Shown: piece after piece, positions 50,393 through 59,108 of the stretch | Numbering within the stretch: position 1 is the stretch's first letter | Layout of the letters: each line of letters begins with the position of its first letter | Assembly (NCBI RefSeq): GCF_050876985.1 | Contig: NZ_JBPAPP010000001.1 | Source of the DNA: Halopseudomonas sp002296055 | Lineage (GTDB): Bacteria > Pseudomonadota > Gammaproteobacteria > Pseudomonadales > Pseudomonadaceae | Reading direction: 5' to 3' (one strand) | DNA length: 64,000 bases | The notes under the pieces: model-generated | The model's input: the letters and a program-made list of their open reading frames with translations, nothing else | Told to the model about the DNA's origin: nothing | Database searches by the model: none | Position numbers and translations under genes: made by a program

Positions 50393-51187
50393 ATGAATTT
50401 TGCTGCTCTGCTTGCCGCCTTTGACCAATCCCCTGACCGCAGTCTGACCATTCCGCCAGAGTGGGCCCAGGGCCGCGCCGGGTATGGCGGATTGGTCGCT
50501 GCCCTGGTACTGCGTGGGATGCGGGCTAGTCTCAGCGAGCCGCGACCGGTGCGCTCACTGGCGATTACCTTTGTCGGCCCGGTGCAGCCGGGTGAGCCGG
50601 TGCAGGTAGAAGCCGAGATCCTGCGTGAAGGGCGCGCTGTGACCCAGGTGCTGGGCCGCGCGGTGCAAAATGGCCAGACCATGTGCATCGTGCAAGGCAG
50701 CTTTGGCGCGGGGCGGCCCTCCAGCGTGGATGTGGCGGCTGAACCGGCGCCCAGCGCGCCTGCGCCTGACGGGTGCCAGCGTACTCCCTTTGTCGAGGGT
50801 GTGATGCCCAATTTCTTGCGTTACTTCGACACCCGCTGGACCTTCGGTGATTATCCCTGCACTAACAGCCGCAAGCGCGAAATGGGTGGCTGGATGCGCT
50901 TTGATGAGCAGTTCGACCACTTTGACGAGGTGCACCTGGTCGGCCTGGTCGATGTGTGGCCGCCAGCCGTACTGCCGCATCTGAAAGAGCGGGCACCGGC
51001 CAGTTCCCTGACCTGGACCATCGAGTTTGTTCAGCCCCAGCCGCCGGTCGGGGCGGATGGTTGGCTGCTATACAAGGCGAGCATCGAGCACGCACGTGAC
51101 GGCTACGGCCACTGCTCGGCGATGATCTGGAATCCGGCTGGTGAACTGGTGGCGATCAGTCGGCAGACGGTTACGGTGTTTGGGTAG
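50393..51187 (+). CDS. Acyl-CoA thioesterase-like (double hotdog) protein
   Basis: 264 aa starting MNFAALLAAFDQSPDRSLTI at ATG 50393, with GGAAAA upstream. Two hotdog modules are apparent: residues 20-115 (GYGGLVAALVLRGMRASL; RSLAITFVGPVQPGEPVQVE; VLGRAVQNGQTMCIVQGSFG) and 140-262 (GGWMRFDEQFDHFDEVHLVG; SLTWTIEFVQP; ISRQTVTVFG). This arrangement is that of TesB-like/4HBT_3 acyl-CoA thioesterases of fatty-acid metabolism. Substrate chain length is not predictable. Stand-alone gene after the ycj unit. Confidence 0.82.
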   Translation: MNFAALLAAFDQSPDRSLTIPPEWAQGRAGYGGLVAALVLRGMRASLSEPRPVRSLAITFVGPVQPGEPVQVEAEILREGRAVTQVLGRAVQNGQTMCIVQGSFGAGRPSSVDVAAEPAPSAPAPDGCQRTPFVEGVMPNFLRYFDTRWTFGDYPCTNSRKREMGGWMRFDEQFDHFDEVHLVGLVDVWPPAVLPHLKERAPASSLTWTIEFVQPQPPVGADGWLLYKASIEHARDGYGHCSAMIWNPAGELVAISRQTVTVFG

Positions 51188-51519
51188 ATTACTGCCGTGC
51201 TAGGGTGCTTGTGTCGAGCGGCGTGCAAAAGATTTGGCTTGCTGCTGTAGTGGAACCCGCCTTTCGCCTTTTACGGCGAGCCAAGGGGGGCTGCTTGCCC
51301 AGCCCCCCTTAGCGATCCCCCGGGGCACCCGACTACGCGGCCCTTCGGGTTCGCTGCGTTGCTCGACTTATCGGGGAGTCGCAGAACTAGTCGCTACGCT
51401 CCTCAGACATGCTGCGACTCTTTTTCCCGATAAATCTGCGCTACTCGCCCGCGTAAACGGGACGAACCCCGGTGCATGCTTCACCATGTGTGTTTTTGAC
51501 AGGCGTTATTCGAGCCCTC
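51188..51519. repeat. Palindrome-rich intergenic element
   Basis: No gene in these 332 bases. AAGGGGGGCTG (51283-51293) pairs perfectly with CAGCCCCCCTT (51300-51310). TTATCGGG (51368-51375) plus AGTCGCAG (51377-51384) pair with CTGCGACT (51412-51419) plus CCCGATAA (51426-51433), a two-part cruciform around CTAGTCGCTACGC. The opening CGCCTTTTACGGCGAG and the GGTTCGCTGCG segment resemble dispersed intergenic repeats I know from Pseudomonas genomes, but that is from memory. Confidence 0.55.
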
Positions 51520-52485
51520 TTACTTACGCGCCACCAGGGTCGCGCGAAGTGGAGCGGGGTAGCCTTCAATGGTCTTGCTGCTGTCGGCCGGGTCCAGGAA
51601 GTCCGGTAGCGACTGAAAGCGCATCCAGTCGGTGCTGCGCTGTTCATCGACGCTGGTACGGTTCAGGTCCACGCAGCGCACGTCGCTGTAGCCCGCGCGG
51701 CGCAGCATGCGCTCAAGCATGGGCACTGATGGCAGGAACCACACGTTGCGCATTTGCGCATAACGATCTTCGGGTAGCAGGCATTGCTGTTCGTCCCCCT
51801 CGATCACCAAGGTTTCCAGAACCAGCTCGCCACCAGGACGCAAGCACGCCTTGAGCTGCAGCAGGTGGTCGAGCGGCGAGCGGCGATGATAGAGCACACC
51901 CATGGAAAACACGGTGTCGAACGCCGCGGTAGGTTCGGGCAGATCTTCCAGCGTGAAGGGCAACTGCCATACCGGCGCCTGCGGCAAGTAGTGCTTTACC
52001 GCTTCAAACTGGTTGAGAAACAACAGGTTCGGATCGACGCCGATCACCAGCTCGGCACCGGCCTGCCACATGCGCCACATGTGGTAACCGTTGCCACAGC
52101 CAACGTCCAGCACGCGTTTGCCGGTCAGGTCGATGTGCGGCGCTACCCGTTGCCACTTCCAGTCCGAGCGCCACTCGGTATCCACGTGCACACCAAACAG
52201 ATCGAACGGCCCCTTGCGCCAAGGATGCAGCCCTTGCAGGGCCTCACGTAGTTGGGCGCTAGTGCCGGCATCCAGCGGCTCGGCGCTGCGCAGGCTAACG
52301 CCCTGGCTGAGGTCGCAGATGACACCTTCTACCGGCGGTAGGCTGTGCAGGCTCTGTTGCCAGCGCTCCAGGTCGCCGTGATGCAGGCCTTCCAGGCGGG
52401 CCTGCAGGCCCTCGGCCAAGGGAGCGTGCCAATGGGCCAGCGGCGAGCGGGTCAGGGTATCAAGCAGGGGGCTGTAATAAATCAC
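51520..52485 (-). CDS. cmoB: tRNA U34 carboxymethyltransferase CmoB
   Basis: Transfers the carboxymethyl group of Cx-SAM to ho5U34, forming cmo5U in tRNAs. 321 aa from GTG at 52485 (MIYYSPLLDTLTRSPLAHW), which overlaps the cmoA stop by 4 bases (GTGA); the ATG at 52518 inside cmoA is rejected. The methyltransferase core shows KRVLDVGCGNGYHMWRM near residue 125 and FDTVFSMGVLYHRRSPL near 195. The C-terminus ends RATLVARK. Confidence 0.94.
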   Translation of the reverse strand: MIYYSPLLDTLTRSPLAHWHAPLAEGLQARLEGLHHGDLERWQQSLHSLPPVEGVICDLSQGVSLRSAEPLDAGTSAQLREALQGLHPWRKGPFDLFGVHVDTEWRSDWKWQRVAPHIDLTGKRVLDVGCGNGYHMWRMWQAGAELVIGVDPNLLFLNQFEAVKHYLPQAPVWQLPFTLEDLPEPTAAFDTVFSMGVLYHRRSPLDHLLQLKACLRPGGELVLETLVIEGDEQQCLLPEDRYAQMRNVWFLPSVPMLERMLRRAGYSDVRCVDLNRTSVDEQRSTDWMRFQSLPDFLDPADSSKTIEGYPAPLRATLVARK

Positions 52486-53222
52486 GCGTGGGCAATCATT
52501 GAGCAGAAGTTGAGACACTGAAACCAGAGGTGGCTGTGACTGAAGCCAGCCTCATCCAGGCGTTGCTGATGCACCTCCAGCGGGTCTGGGCGCATCACGT
52601 TTTCGATGGCCGTGCGCTTTTGGGCAATCTCCAGCTCGCTGTAGCCATTGGCACGCTTGAAAGCGTAATGCAGGGCTTCAAGGCTGGTCTGGGTCTGGCT
52701 GTCGGTGAAGGTCAGCTTTTCAGACAGAATCAGCACGCCACCGGGCAGAAGTGCCTGCCGAATGCGCGCCAGCAACGCGAGCCGTTGGGCTGGCGGCACG
52801 AATTGCAGGGTGAAGTTGAGCACCACCAGCGAGCAGGGTTGCAGCTCAAGCTCGGTGATGTCGGCGCAGATTACCTCGGTCGGAATGCGCTCTTCGAGCA
52901 TGGCGTCCTGCGCGGTCAGGTATTCACGACAGCGCTCTACCATGGCCTCGGCATTGTCTACAGCCAGGATGTGGTTGCCCTGCTGTGGTAATTGGCGGCG
53001 CATGGACTGGGTTGCTGCGCCCAGTGAGCAGCCAAGGTCATAGATCAGCGTGCCCGGTTGCGCATATTGCCCGGCGATAACGCCGATACTCTCGATAATG
53101 GTCGGGTAGCCGGGCACGGAACGCTTGATCATGTCCGGGAAAACGCGCGCCACAGCGTGGTCAAATGTGAAATCATTGACCTTGCCAAAGGGATTGGCGA
53201 ACAGGTTGTCGACCTCGGACAT
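52482..53222 (-). CDS. cmoA: Carboxy-S-adenosyl-L-methionine synthase CmoA
   Basis: Makes Cx-SAM from SAM and prephenate for CmoB. 246 aa. The SAM site YDLGCSLGAATQSMRR is near residue 60, and VLNFTLQFVPPAQRLALLAR near 134 carries the family Cx-SAM contact Arg region. Start MSEVDNLFANPFGK. CmoA-CmoB are coupled by a 4-base overlap. It diverges from the fimV-like gene at 53546. Confidence 0.95.
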   Translation of the reverse strand: MSEVDNLFANPFGKVNDFTFDHAVARVFPDMIKRSVPGYPTIIESIGVIAGQYAQPGTLIYDLGCSLGAATQSMRRQLPQQGNHILAVDNAEAMVERCREYLTAQDAMLEERIPTEVICADITELELQPCSLVVLNFTLQFVPPAQRLALLARIRQALLPGGVLILSEKLTFTDSQTQTSLEALHYAFKRANGYSELEIAQKRTAIENVMRPDPLEVHQQRLDEAGFSHSHLWFQCLNFCSMIAHA

Positions 53223-53306
53223 GTCGAATTTCCGTGTTGCTAGCTGGGGCGCGCATTCTAGCAGGCTTGACAGGATGGCAGGTAGATTGCTTGACTGACC
53301 GAATAA

Positions 53307-53324
53307 ATGTGCACTGTGTCACAT
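53307..53324. promoter_or_regulatory. CRP/Vfr-like palindrome in the cmoA/fimV-like intergenic region
   Basis: TGTGC (53308-53312), 6-base spacer and TCACA (53319-53323) match the CRP consensus TGTGA-N6-TCACA at 9 of 10 half-site positions, and the flanks A and T extend the symmetry. Vfr, the Pseudomonas CRP homologue, regulates motility and pilus genes. The rest of the 323-bp region (53223-53545) holds AT-rich sequence and CATAAT at 53422-53427 as a possible -10. No gene is seen there. Confidence 0.55.
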
Positions 53325-53545
53325 GGCCAAATTATTGGCTTTGCGGGTCGAAGCTAATCTTTTTCACTGTTTTTTGACTGCAGGGTGGTTTGTGCCATTC
53401 GATTTGCGCAAGGCTGGTGGCATAATGCTGACATATGCGGCGCCTGCCCCGGACTGCACGGGCTCAACCGCTGATTCTAATAGCAATGGACGCACCGGGT
53501 GAAAGGGCTTGTGCTCTGCTACCCACAGGCAAACGAGGAAAGGGT

Positions 53546-55543
53546 ATGGCTGCCAAACGCCAAATAGTTCTTGGGGCCGCTTCGCTAGCGGTACTCTACG
53601 CCGGAGTTGCAAATGCGCTGGGCCTCGGGGAGATCCAGTTAAAATCAGCTCTGAATCAGCCATTGAATGCGGTGATTGCCTTGCAAGGGGCAGAAGGCCT
53701 GGGGCCGACCGACGTGGTGATCAAACTGGCGGATTCCTCTGCCTTTGACGCAGCGGGTATCGACCGTCCCTATTTCCTGACCGGGCTGCAGTTCACTCCG
53801 GTGGTGGAAAATCGGCAGCTGACGGTTCGTGTCAGCTCGACCCAGCCGGTGCGCGAGCCGTATCTGAACTTCCTCGTTGAACTGCGCCGCCCAAGTGGCA
53901 CGTTGCTGCGTGAGTACACGGTACTGCTTGACCCGCCGCTGTACTCCGAAGCTGCGCCGGTGGCCGTCAACCCCGTAGTCAGCGCGCCGCCGCCACGTTC
54001 CCGTGTGGCCGCGCGCCCGACGGAGTCCGCTCCGCGTCCAGAAGCCGCGACCTTGCCTGACTTCAAGCCGCAGCCAGGTGCAGATAGCTACACCACGGTA
54101 TCTGGTGATTCGCTGTGGACCATCGCCGAACGCACTCGCCCGACACCGGCCGCGTCCATCAACCAGACCATGACCGCGATCCATTCCTTGAACCGCGGTG
54201 CTTTTGTTAATGGCGATATTGACCGTCTCAAACTCGGGCAGACCCTGATCCTGCCTACGGCCGAGCAGCTGGGTGGCAGCCCCGGGGATCAGGCTCCCGC
54301 CAGCGCTGCTGACGCTTCTGGTGCCGCGGATGGCGATGCCGGCGCGGAGCAGCGTATGGCGTTGCAAAGCAGCCAGACAAGCACTGGCGAGCAGGTGGAC
54401 GGGGCATCACAAGATGACGGCCCCTCGACTCCAGCGGTCGCGCAGAACAGTGAAGCCCGTCTGCGTATCGAAGAAGACGAAGTGACCGAGGCAGAAGTTG
54501 AGTCAGCACAGCTGCAGAGCCGTCTGACCGACCTTGAGGGTAGATTCAACGCGCTGCTGAGCGAACTGGATGCCCGTGATCGTCAGATTGCAGCGCTTCA
54601 GGCTGAGCTGGAGGTGCTGCGGGCGGCGCGTGAGGCAGAACAGGAACAGGCTGCCGCCATGGCCGGCGCTGCAGGCTCTCTGGGTAGTGGCGATGGCGGT
54701 TCCGATGCTTCGCCCTATGGTAGCGACGACCCGGCCGCAGGTGCCATCGCGGCCGAAATGCCCGCAGCACAAGAGTCCAAGTCTTCTGGCATGCTGTGGT
54801 GGTCTCTGCTGGTTGGTCTGCTGGCGTTTTTGGTGGGTTGGGCGGTGTCTCGTCTGCGCGGCAAGCCGCAGCCGTTAGCGCCGGCGCCAGGCAGCACCGC
54901 GCCCTTGTCCGGCCGGGATGCTCCCATGGCCACCGTCGGCGCTGCGACTGCCGCCGGCGTTGCCGGCGCATCCGCCGGTTCGACGTTTGAGGACAGTGCC
55001 GAGGGCGTTGATCTCTACATCACCTATGGTCGTTTTGCCGAGGCCCGGGAGCTGCTGGATAAGGCAATCGCTGAAGACCCGGATAATCTGGAACTGCGCT
55101 TCAAGCAGGCACGTGTTACCGGTGAGCTGGGTGATGCAGAGGGTTTTGCTGATCAGGCTGCTGCCATCGCGCGTTTGGATGGCGACATGCAGCGTGTTGA
55201 TCAACTTAAGGCACGCTTCCCGCAGCTGGAAACGCCGAACGTAGCGCCGTTAGACACCGTTGAAGATGTGTTGGCTGATGATGACCTGGGCCCCGCCGAG
55301 CGTGGCGATGACCTGGATGCCAGTGACACGCCGATGAATCTTAACGATTTCACTCTGGACCCTGACTGGGATCTGATCGAAGGGTTGACGCCAACGCCGC
55401 CGCGCAAGGCCAACAAAACCGCAGACGAGCAGCCGGTGGAAGACGAGCCGTTCGAGAGCAGTCTGCACGAGTTTCCGGAGATCGAGGAGCTGGACGAGCA
55501 CGACTCGTTCAACCACCTGGAGCGCGAAGACTCCAAGCGCTAA
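53546..55543 (+). CDS. Second FimV-like protein, lacking the C-terminal FimV domain
   Basis: 665 aa starting MAAKRQIVLGAASLAVLYAG at ATG 53546, with GAGGAAAGGG upstream. A signal peptide ends VANA. The FimV N-terminal domain (LGEIQLKSALNQPLNAVIAL; LREYTVLLDPPLYSE) is clearly homologous to the fimV gene in this window. A LysM-like segment lies near 190-240, a coiled coil near 325-375, and a membrane helix near 412-433 (MLWWSLLVGLLAFLVGWAVS). A TPR-like stretch GVDLYITYGRFAEARELLDK follows near 490-545. The acidic tail ends without the FimV C-terminal domain (no DLARAYIDMGD-type cap). Probably a paralogue with a distinct partner. Confidence 0.85.
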   Translation: MAAKRQIVLGAASLAVLYAGVANALGLGEIQLKSALNQPLNAVIALQGAEGLGPTDVVIKLADSSAFDAAGIDRPYFLTGLQFTPVVENRQLTVRVSSTQPVREPYLNFLVELRRPSGTLLREYTVLLDPPLYSEAAPVAVNPVVSAPPPRSRVAARPTESAPRPEAATLPDFKPQPGADSYTTVSGDSLWTIAERTRPTPAASINQTMTAIHSLNRGAFVNGDIDRLKLGQTLILPTAEQLGGSPGDQAPASAADASGAADGDAGAEQRMALQSSQTSTGEQVDGASQDDGPSTPAVAQNSEARLRIEEDEVTEAEVESAQLQSRLTDLEGRFNALLSELDARDRQIAALQAELEVLRAAREAEQEQAAAMAGAAGSLGSGDGGSDASPYGSDDPAAGAIAAEMPAAQESKSSGMLWWSLLVGLLAFLVGWAVSRLRGKPQPLAPAPGSTAPLSGRDAPMATVGAATAAGVAGASAGSTFEDSAEGVDLYITYGRFAEARELLDKAIAEDPDNLELRFKQARVTGELGDAEGFADQAAAIARLDGDMQRVDQLKARFPQLETPNVAPLDTVEDVLADDDLGPAERGDDLDASDTPMNLNDFTLDPDWDLIEGLTPTPPRKANKTADEQPVEDEPFESSLHEFPEIEELDEHDSFNHLEREDSKR

Positions 55544-55555
55544 GTGTGCTGGATC

Positions 55556-55587
55556 AAAAAAGGCGACCCATGCGGGTCGCCTTTTTT
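55556..55587. terminator. Bidirectional intrinsic terminator
   Basis: AAAAAAGGCGACCC (55556-55569), ATGC loop and GGGTCGCCTTTTTT (55574-55587) form a perfect 14-bp stem with A/T tracts. It serves the fimV-like gene and the convergent Lon-type gene. Confidence 0.95.
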
Positions 55588-55599
55588 TGTGCCTCAGGT

Positions 55600-58002
55600 T
55601 CAGCTGAAAAGCTGTTTTGCTACGTCTCGGAAGTGCTTGGCGAAGTGCACGGTCATGCCATCACGCAGATAGTCGGGCAGCTCCTCAAAGTCGCCTCGGT
55701 TGGCCTCCGGCAAAATCAGCTCGTGGATGCCCTGACGGCGCGCGGCGATGACCTTTTCACGTATGCCGCCCACGGGCAGCACGTGGCCGGTCAGGGTGAT
55801 TTCACCGGTCATTGCCAGGCCGGCGCGTGGCGCCTGCTGGCGCGCCAGTGAGAGCAGTGCGCTGGCAATGGTGATACCGGCGGAAGGCCCGTCTTTGGGG
55901 GTGGCTCCCTCCGGAACGTGCAGGTGCACGAACGCCTCGTCGAAGAAGCTGCGGTCTGCCTTGTAGGTCGCCAGATTGGCGCACAGGTAGCTGTAGGCAA
56001 TTTCAGCCGACTCTTTCATCACATCACCGAGTTGTCCGGTCAGCTTGAAGCCGCGGTTAAGGGTGTGAATGCGGGTAGCCTCGACCGGCAGGGTTGCGCC
56101 GCCCATCGACGTCCAGGCCAGGCCGGTGATGATACCCGTGCCCTTGAGTTGCTTCTCGGTACGAAAGGCGGGTGTTCCCAGTAGCGCTTTTAGATCGGCA
56201 GGCTTGATGCTGATGCGCTGGTCCGGCTCTTCCAGAAGCTGCACTACCGATTTGCGCACCAACTTGCCGAGCTGTTTCTCCAGGTTACGCACGCCAGCCT
56301 CGCGGGCGTAGCCCTCGACGACCTCGCGTAGCGCTTTGTCGGTGATGCGCAGCTGGCTCTTGCGCAGCCCGGCGCGCTCCAGCTGGCGCGGCCAGAGGTG
56401 GTGCTTGGCGATGGCGAGCTTCTCCTCGGTGATGTAGCCGGATAGGCGGATCACGTCCATACGGTCCAGCAATGGACCGGGGATGCTGTCGAGCGTATTG
56501 GCGGTACAGACGAACAGCACTTTCGACAAATCCAGGCGCAGGTCCAGATAGTGGTCGAGGAACTGGCTGTTCTGCTCCGGATCAAGGGTTTCCAGTAGGG
56601 CTGAAGCCGGATCGCCCTGGTGGCTGCTGCCGAGCTTGTCGATCTCATCAAGCATGATCACCGGGTTCATCACGCCAACATCTTTGAGCGCCTGGACAAA
56701 CTTGCCGGGCATGGCGCCGATATACGTGCGGCGATGTCCCTTGATTTCAGCTTCATCGCGCATGCCGCCGACGCTGAAGCGATAAAAGGGGCGGTCCAGA
56801 CTTTCGGCGATGGAGCGACCAATGCTGGTCTTGCCAACGCCGGGCGGGCCTACCAGCAGAATGATCGAGCCGGCTACCGAGCCGCGGAAGGCGCCCACGG
56901 CCAGAAACTCCAGAATACGCGCCTTGACGTCATCAAGGCCGTCGTGGTCCCTATTGAGTACCTTGCGTGCATGGGCCAGGTCGATCCGGTCAGGATGGGT
57001 AATCCCCCAGGGCAGGGCCGTAGCCCAGTCCAGGTAGTTGCGGGTGACGGCGTACTCGGGTGAGCCGGTTTCCAGTACCGAGAGCTTGTTCAGCTCCTCG
57101 TCGATGCGCTTGCTGACATCGTCGGGCAGTGTCTTACCGTCTAGCCGTTCGCGAAACTGCTCAATATCGGCGGTGCGGTCATCCTTGGACAGGCCGAGTT
57201 CTTTCTGGATGATTTTCAACTGCTCTTTGAGGAAGAACTCGCGCTGGTGTTCGCTAATGCTGCGGTTGACCTCTGCGGTAATCTCGCCCTGCAGACGGGC
57301 GACTTCGATCTCTTTCTTCAGCAGGCCCAGCACCTTTTCCATGCGGCGCAGAATGCCGACGGTGTCCAGCACATCCTGCAGGGCGTCGCCCTTGGCCGAG
57401 GTGAGTGCAGCGGCAAAGTCGGACAGTGGTGACGGGTCGTTCGGGCTGAAGCGGTTGAGGTAGTTTTTCAGTTCCTCGCTGTACAGCGGATTGAGCGGCA
57501 GCAGCTCCTTAATCGCGTTGATCAGCGCCATGGCATAGGCGCGCACTTCGTCGCGCTCATCAGCTGGTGCCTTGGGGTACTCCACCTCGACGCGGTACGG
57601 CGGCGTGTCGCTCAGCCAGCGAGTAATGCGCACCCGGGTGAGCCCCTGGGCGATGAACTGGATCTTGCCATTTTCGCGCACGGCATGATGAATTCTCACC
57701 GCGCACCCGGTATCGGGCAGCTGTTGCGGGTCCAGCCGGCCGTCGGCGTCGAGCGGGCCATCGACATAGAACAGCGACAGGGCCTTGTGCTCGGTGCCGG
57801 CCACCTGCTCTATGGTTTGATGCCAGGGTTGCTCGTTGACCACCACCGGCATGACCTGGGCAGGAAAGAAGGGGCGGTTATTGATGGGCAGCAGATGCAA
57901 TGTCTTGGGTAGCTGTTGGTCCGGTAGTGCCAGACCGGTGCTGTTGGCCTGGCTGGAGGCCTCTGCGTTGTGTTCGATGTAATCTGAATCCTGATCGCTC
58001 AT
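55600..58002 (-). CDS. asrA: Lon-type ATP-dependent protease, AsrA subtype
   Basis: 800 aa S16 protease. The N-domain begins with PKTLHLLPINNRPFFPAQVM, which differs from classical Lon and matches the second Lon paralogue of Pseudomonas (AsrA, an aminoglycoside-stress protease in P. aeruginosa). AAA+ Walker A GPPGVGKTSIGR is near residue 387, Walker B MLDEIDKLG near 455. The proteolytic Ser-Lys dyad lies in KDGPSAGI (near 704) and REKVIAARRQG (near 749). Its location next to pruR-putA-putP is the P. aeruginosa order. Classical lon is not in the window. Confidence 0.9.
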   Translation of the reverse strand: MSDQDSDYIEHNAEASSQANSTGLALPDQQLPKTLHLLPINNRPFFPAQVMPVVVNEQPWHQTIEQVAGTEHKALSLFYVDGPLDADGRLDPQQLPDTGCAVRIHHAVRENGKIQFIAQGLTRVRITRWLSDTPPYRVEVEYPKAPADERDEVRAYAMALINAIKELLPLNPLYSEELKNYLNRFSPNDPSPLSDFAAALTSAKGDALQDVLDTVGILRRMEKVLGLLKKEIEVARLQGEITAEVNRSISEHQREFFLKEQLKIIQKELGLSKDDRTADIEQFRERLDGKTLPDDVSKRIDEELNKLSVLETGSPEYAVTRNYLDWATALPWGITHPDRIDLAHARKVLNRDHDGLDDVKARILEFLAVGAFRGSVAGSIILLVGPPGVGKTSIGRSIAESLDRPFYRFSVGGMRDEAEIKGHRRTYIGAMPGKFVQALKDVGVMNPVIMLDEIDKLGSSHQGDPASALLETLDPEQNSQFLDHYLDLRLDLSKVLFVCTANTLDSIPGPLLDRMDVIRLSGYITEEKLAIAKHHLWPRQLERAGLRKSQLRITDKALREVVEGYAREAGVRNLEKQLGKLVRKSVVQLLEEPDQRISIKPADLKALLGTPAFRTEKQLKGTGIITGLAWTSMGGATLPVEATRIHTLNRGFKLTGQLGDVMKESAEIAYSYLCANLATYKADRSFFDEAFVHLHVPEGATPKDGPSAGITIASALLSLARQQAPRAGLAMTGEITLTGHVLPVGGIREKVIAARRQGIHELILPEANRGDFEELPDYLRDGMTVHFAKHFRDVAKQLFS

Positions 58003-58121
58003 GGTGTGGCCTTTTCAGTGGTTCATGCCTCAGACATGGCGGCAGCGCGCGGCGATTTCAATAGCGGCATTTTTTGAGCGCTTGTGGCAGCATGTGCATC
58101 TGATTTGATGGATGGCCCTGC

Positions 58122-58886
58122 ATGCGCACACGCATTCTCGATCTGCCGGTTCAAACCGCGACCCACGCCCACCCCGAGCACCAACTGGTGATCGGGCTGC
58201 GTGGCTGCGCGGATTTTGAGGTGCAGGGGCAGGGCGGGGCAGTCAACCGCTTGCACGCCTGTGTGGTGCCCGGTGGGGAGGCGCACGCCTTTTCCGGTCG
58301 GGGGCATAACCACATGCTTATCATGGACCTGCCGAGTGCGGCGGCCGGGGCCTTGGGCGGCAATGATGCCGAACGGCTGTTCGAGCGCCCGCGCTTCGTC
58401 CAGCTGGATCACCAGCTTCAGGGGCTGCTGGATTTTGCCCAGTACGCGGTCGCCACGCCGCAGGCTGAGCAGGACGGTCTCAACTGGCACCTGGGAGGCG
58501 TGTTGCTGGCTGCCTTGCAGCGGCGCCTAGGTGTTGATGCTGGCGCGCAGCGTGCGCGTGGCGCGCTCAGCTCAGAGGAGTTGCAGCGCCTAGAAACCTA
58601 TGTGCTGGCCAATCTGGATCGTCCGCTCAGCGTTGCCTCTCTGGCCGCTCAGGTATGCGTCAGCAGCAGTCATTTTCACGCCCTGTACCGTCAGGCAACC
58701 GGCATGACGCCACACCAGCATGTGTTGGCCCTGCGGGTGCGCGAGGCCGCCCATTTGCTGCGTGACAGCGCACTGCCGGTTGCCGAGGTGGCCAGTCGCT
58801 GCGGCTTCTCCAGCCAAAGTGCGTTGACCCACGCGCTACGCCGTCAGCTTGGACAGACACCGCGCGCGCTGCGTATTGGCGGCTGA
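58122..58886 (+). CDS. pruR: AraC-family regulator of proline utilisation PruR
   Basis: 254 aa. The N-terminal cupin-like sensor (ATHAHPEHQLVIGLRGCADF; HACVVPGGEAHAFSGRGHNH) is followed by a C-terminal double HTH (LSVASLAAQVCVSSSHFHAL; LPVAEVASRCGFSSQSALTH) ending ALRRQLGQTPRALR. Between the AsrA-type gene and putA it matches PruR, the activator of putAP by proline in P. aeruginosa. ATG 58122 is used; there is no strong ribosome site. Direct repeats starting 4 bp after its stop are its likely targets. Confidence 0.85.
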   Translation: MRTRILDLPVQTATHAHPEHQLVIGLRGCADFEVQGQGGAVNRLHACVVPGGEAHAFSGRGHNHMLIMDLPSAAAGALGGNDAERLFERPRFVQLDHQLQGLLDFAQYAVATPQAEQDGLNWHLGGVLLAALQRRLGVDAGAQRARGALSSEELQRLETYVLANLDRPLSVASLAAQVCVSSSHFHALYRQATGMTPHQHVLALRVREAAHLLRDSALPVAEVASRCGFSSQSALTHALRRQLGQTPRALRIGG

Positions 58887-58889
58887 TTT

Positions 58890-58941
58890 CCGAGTTTTTC
58901 GCAAAAAGACCAGAGTTTTCTGCAAGATTCCTGCGAGTTCT
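58890..58941 (+). promoter_or_regulatory. Candidate PruR operator repeats before putA
   Basis: GAGTTTTTCGCAAAA (58890-58904), GAGTTTTCTGCAAGA (58911-58925) and a shorter GAGTTCTGC (58933-58941) are direct repeats spaced 21 and 22 bp, two helical turns, as expected for AraC-type activators. They start 4 bp after pruR and 219 bp before putA. The assignment is inference. Confidence 0.5.
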
Positions 58942-59108
58942 GCTTCTACAGTCGATGATCGCGCCTGCCGCTCTGGCAGTGGCGAAATTACATCACAACA
59001 AAGCGGATGGTTCGTCCTACGCGCCCTGATGGTCTAGGGTTGTATTAAGGCGAACTCACAGCCCGATGGCTCACTACAGAGCCCGGGTCGATCCAGGAGC
59101 ATGCCAGA

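Noticed and set aside
55600..58002. Classical housekeeping Lon
   Set aside because: The N-terminal domain differs from classical Lon, and the neighbourhood with pruR-putA-putP matches the AsrA-type paralogue.
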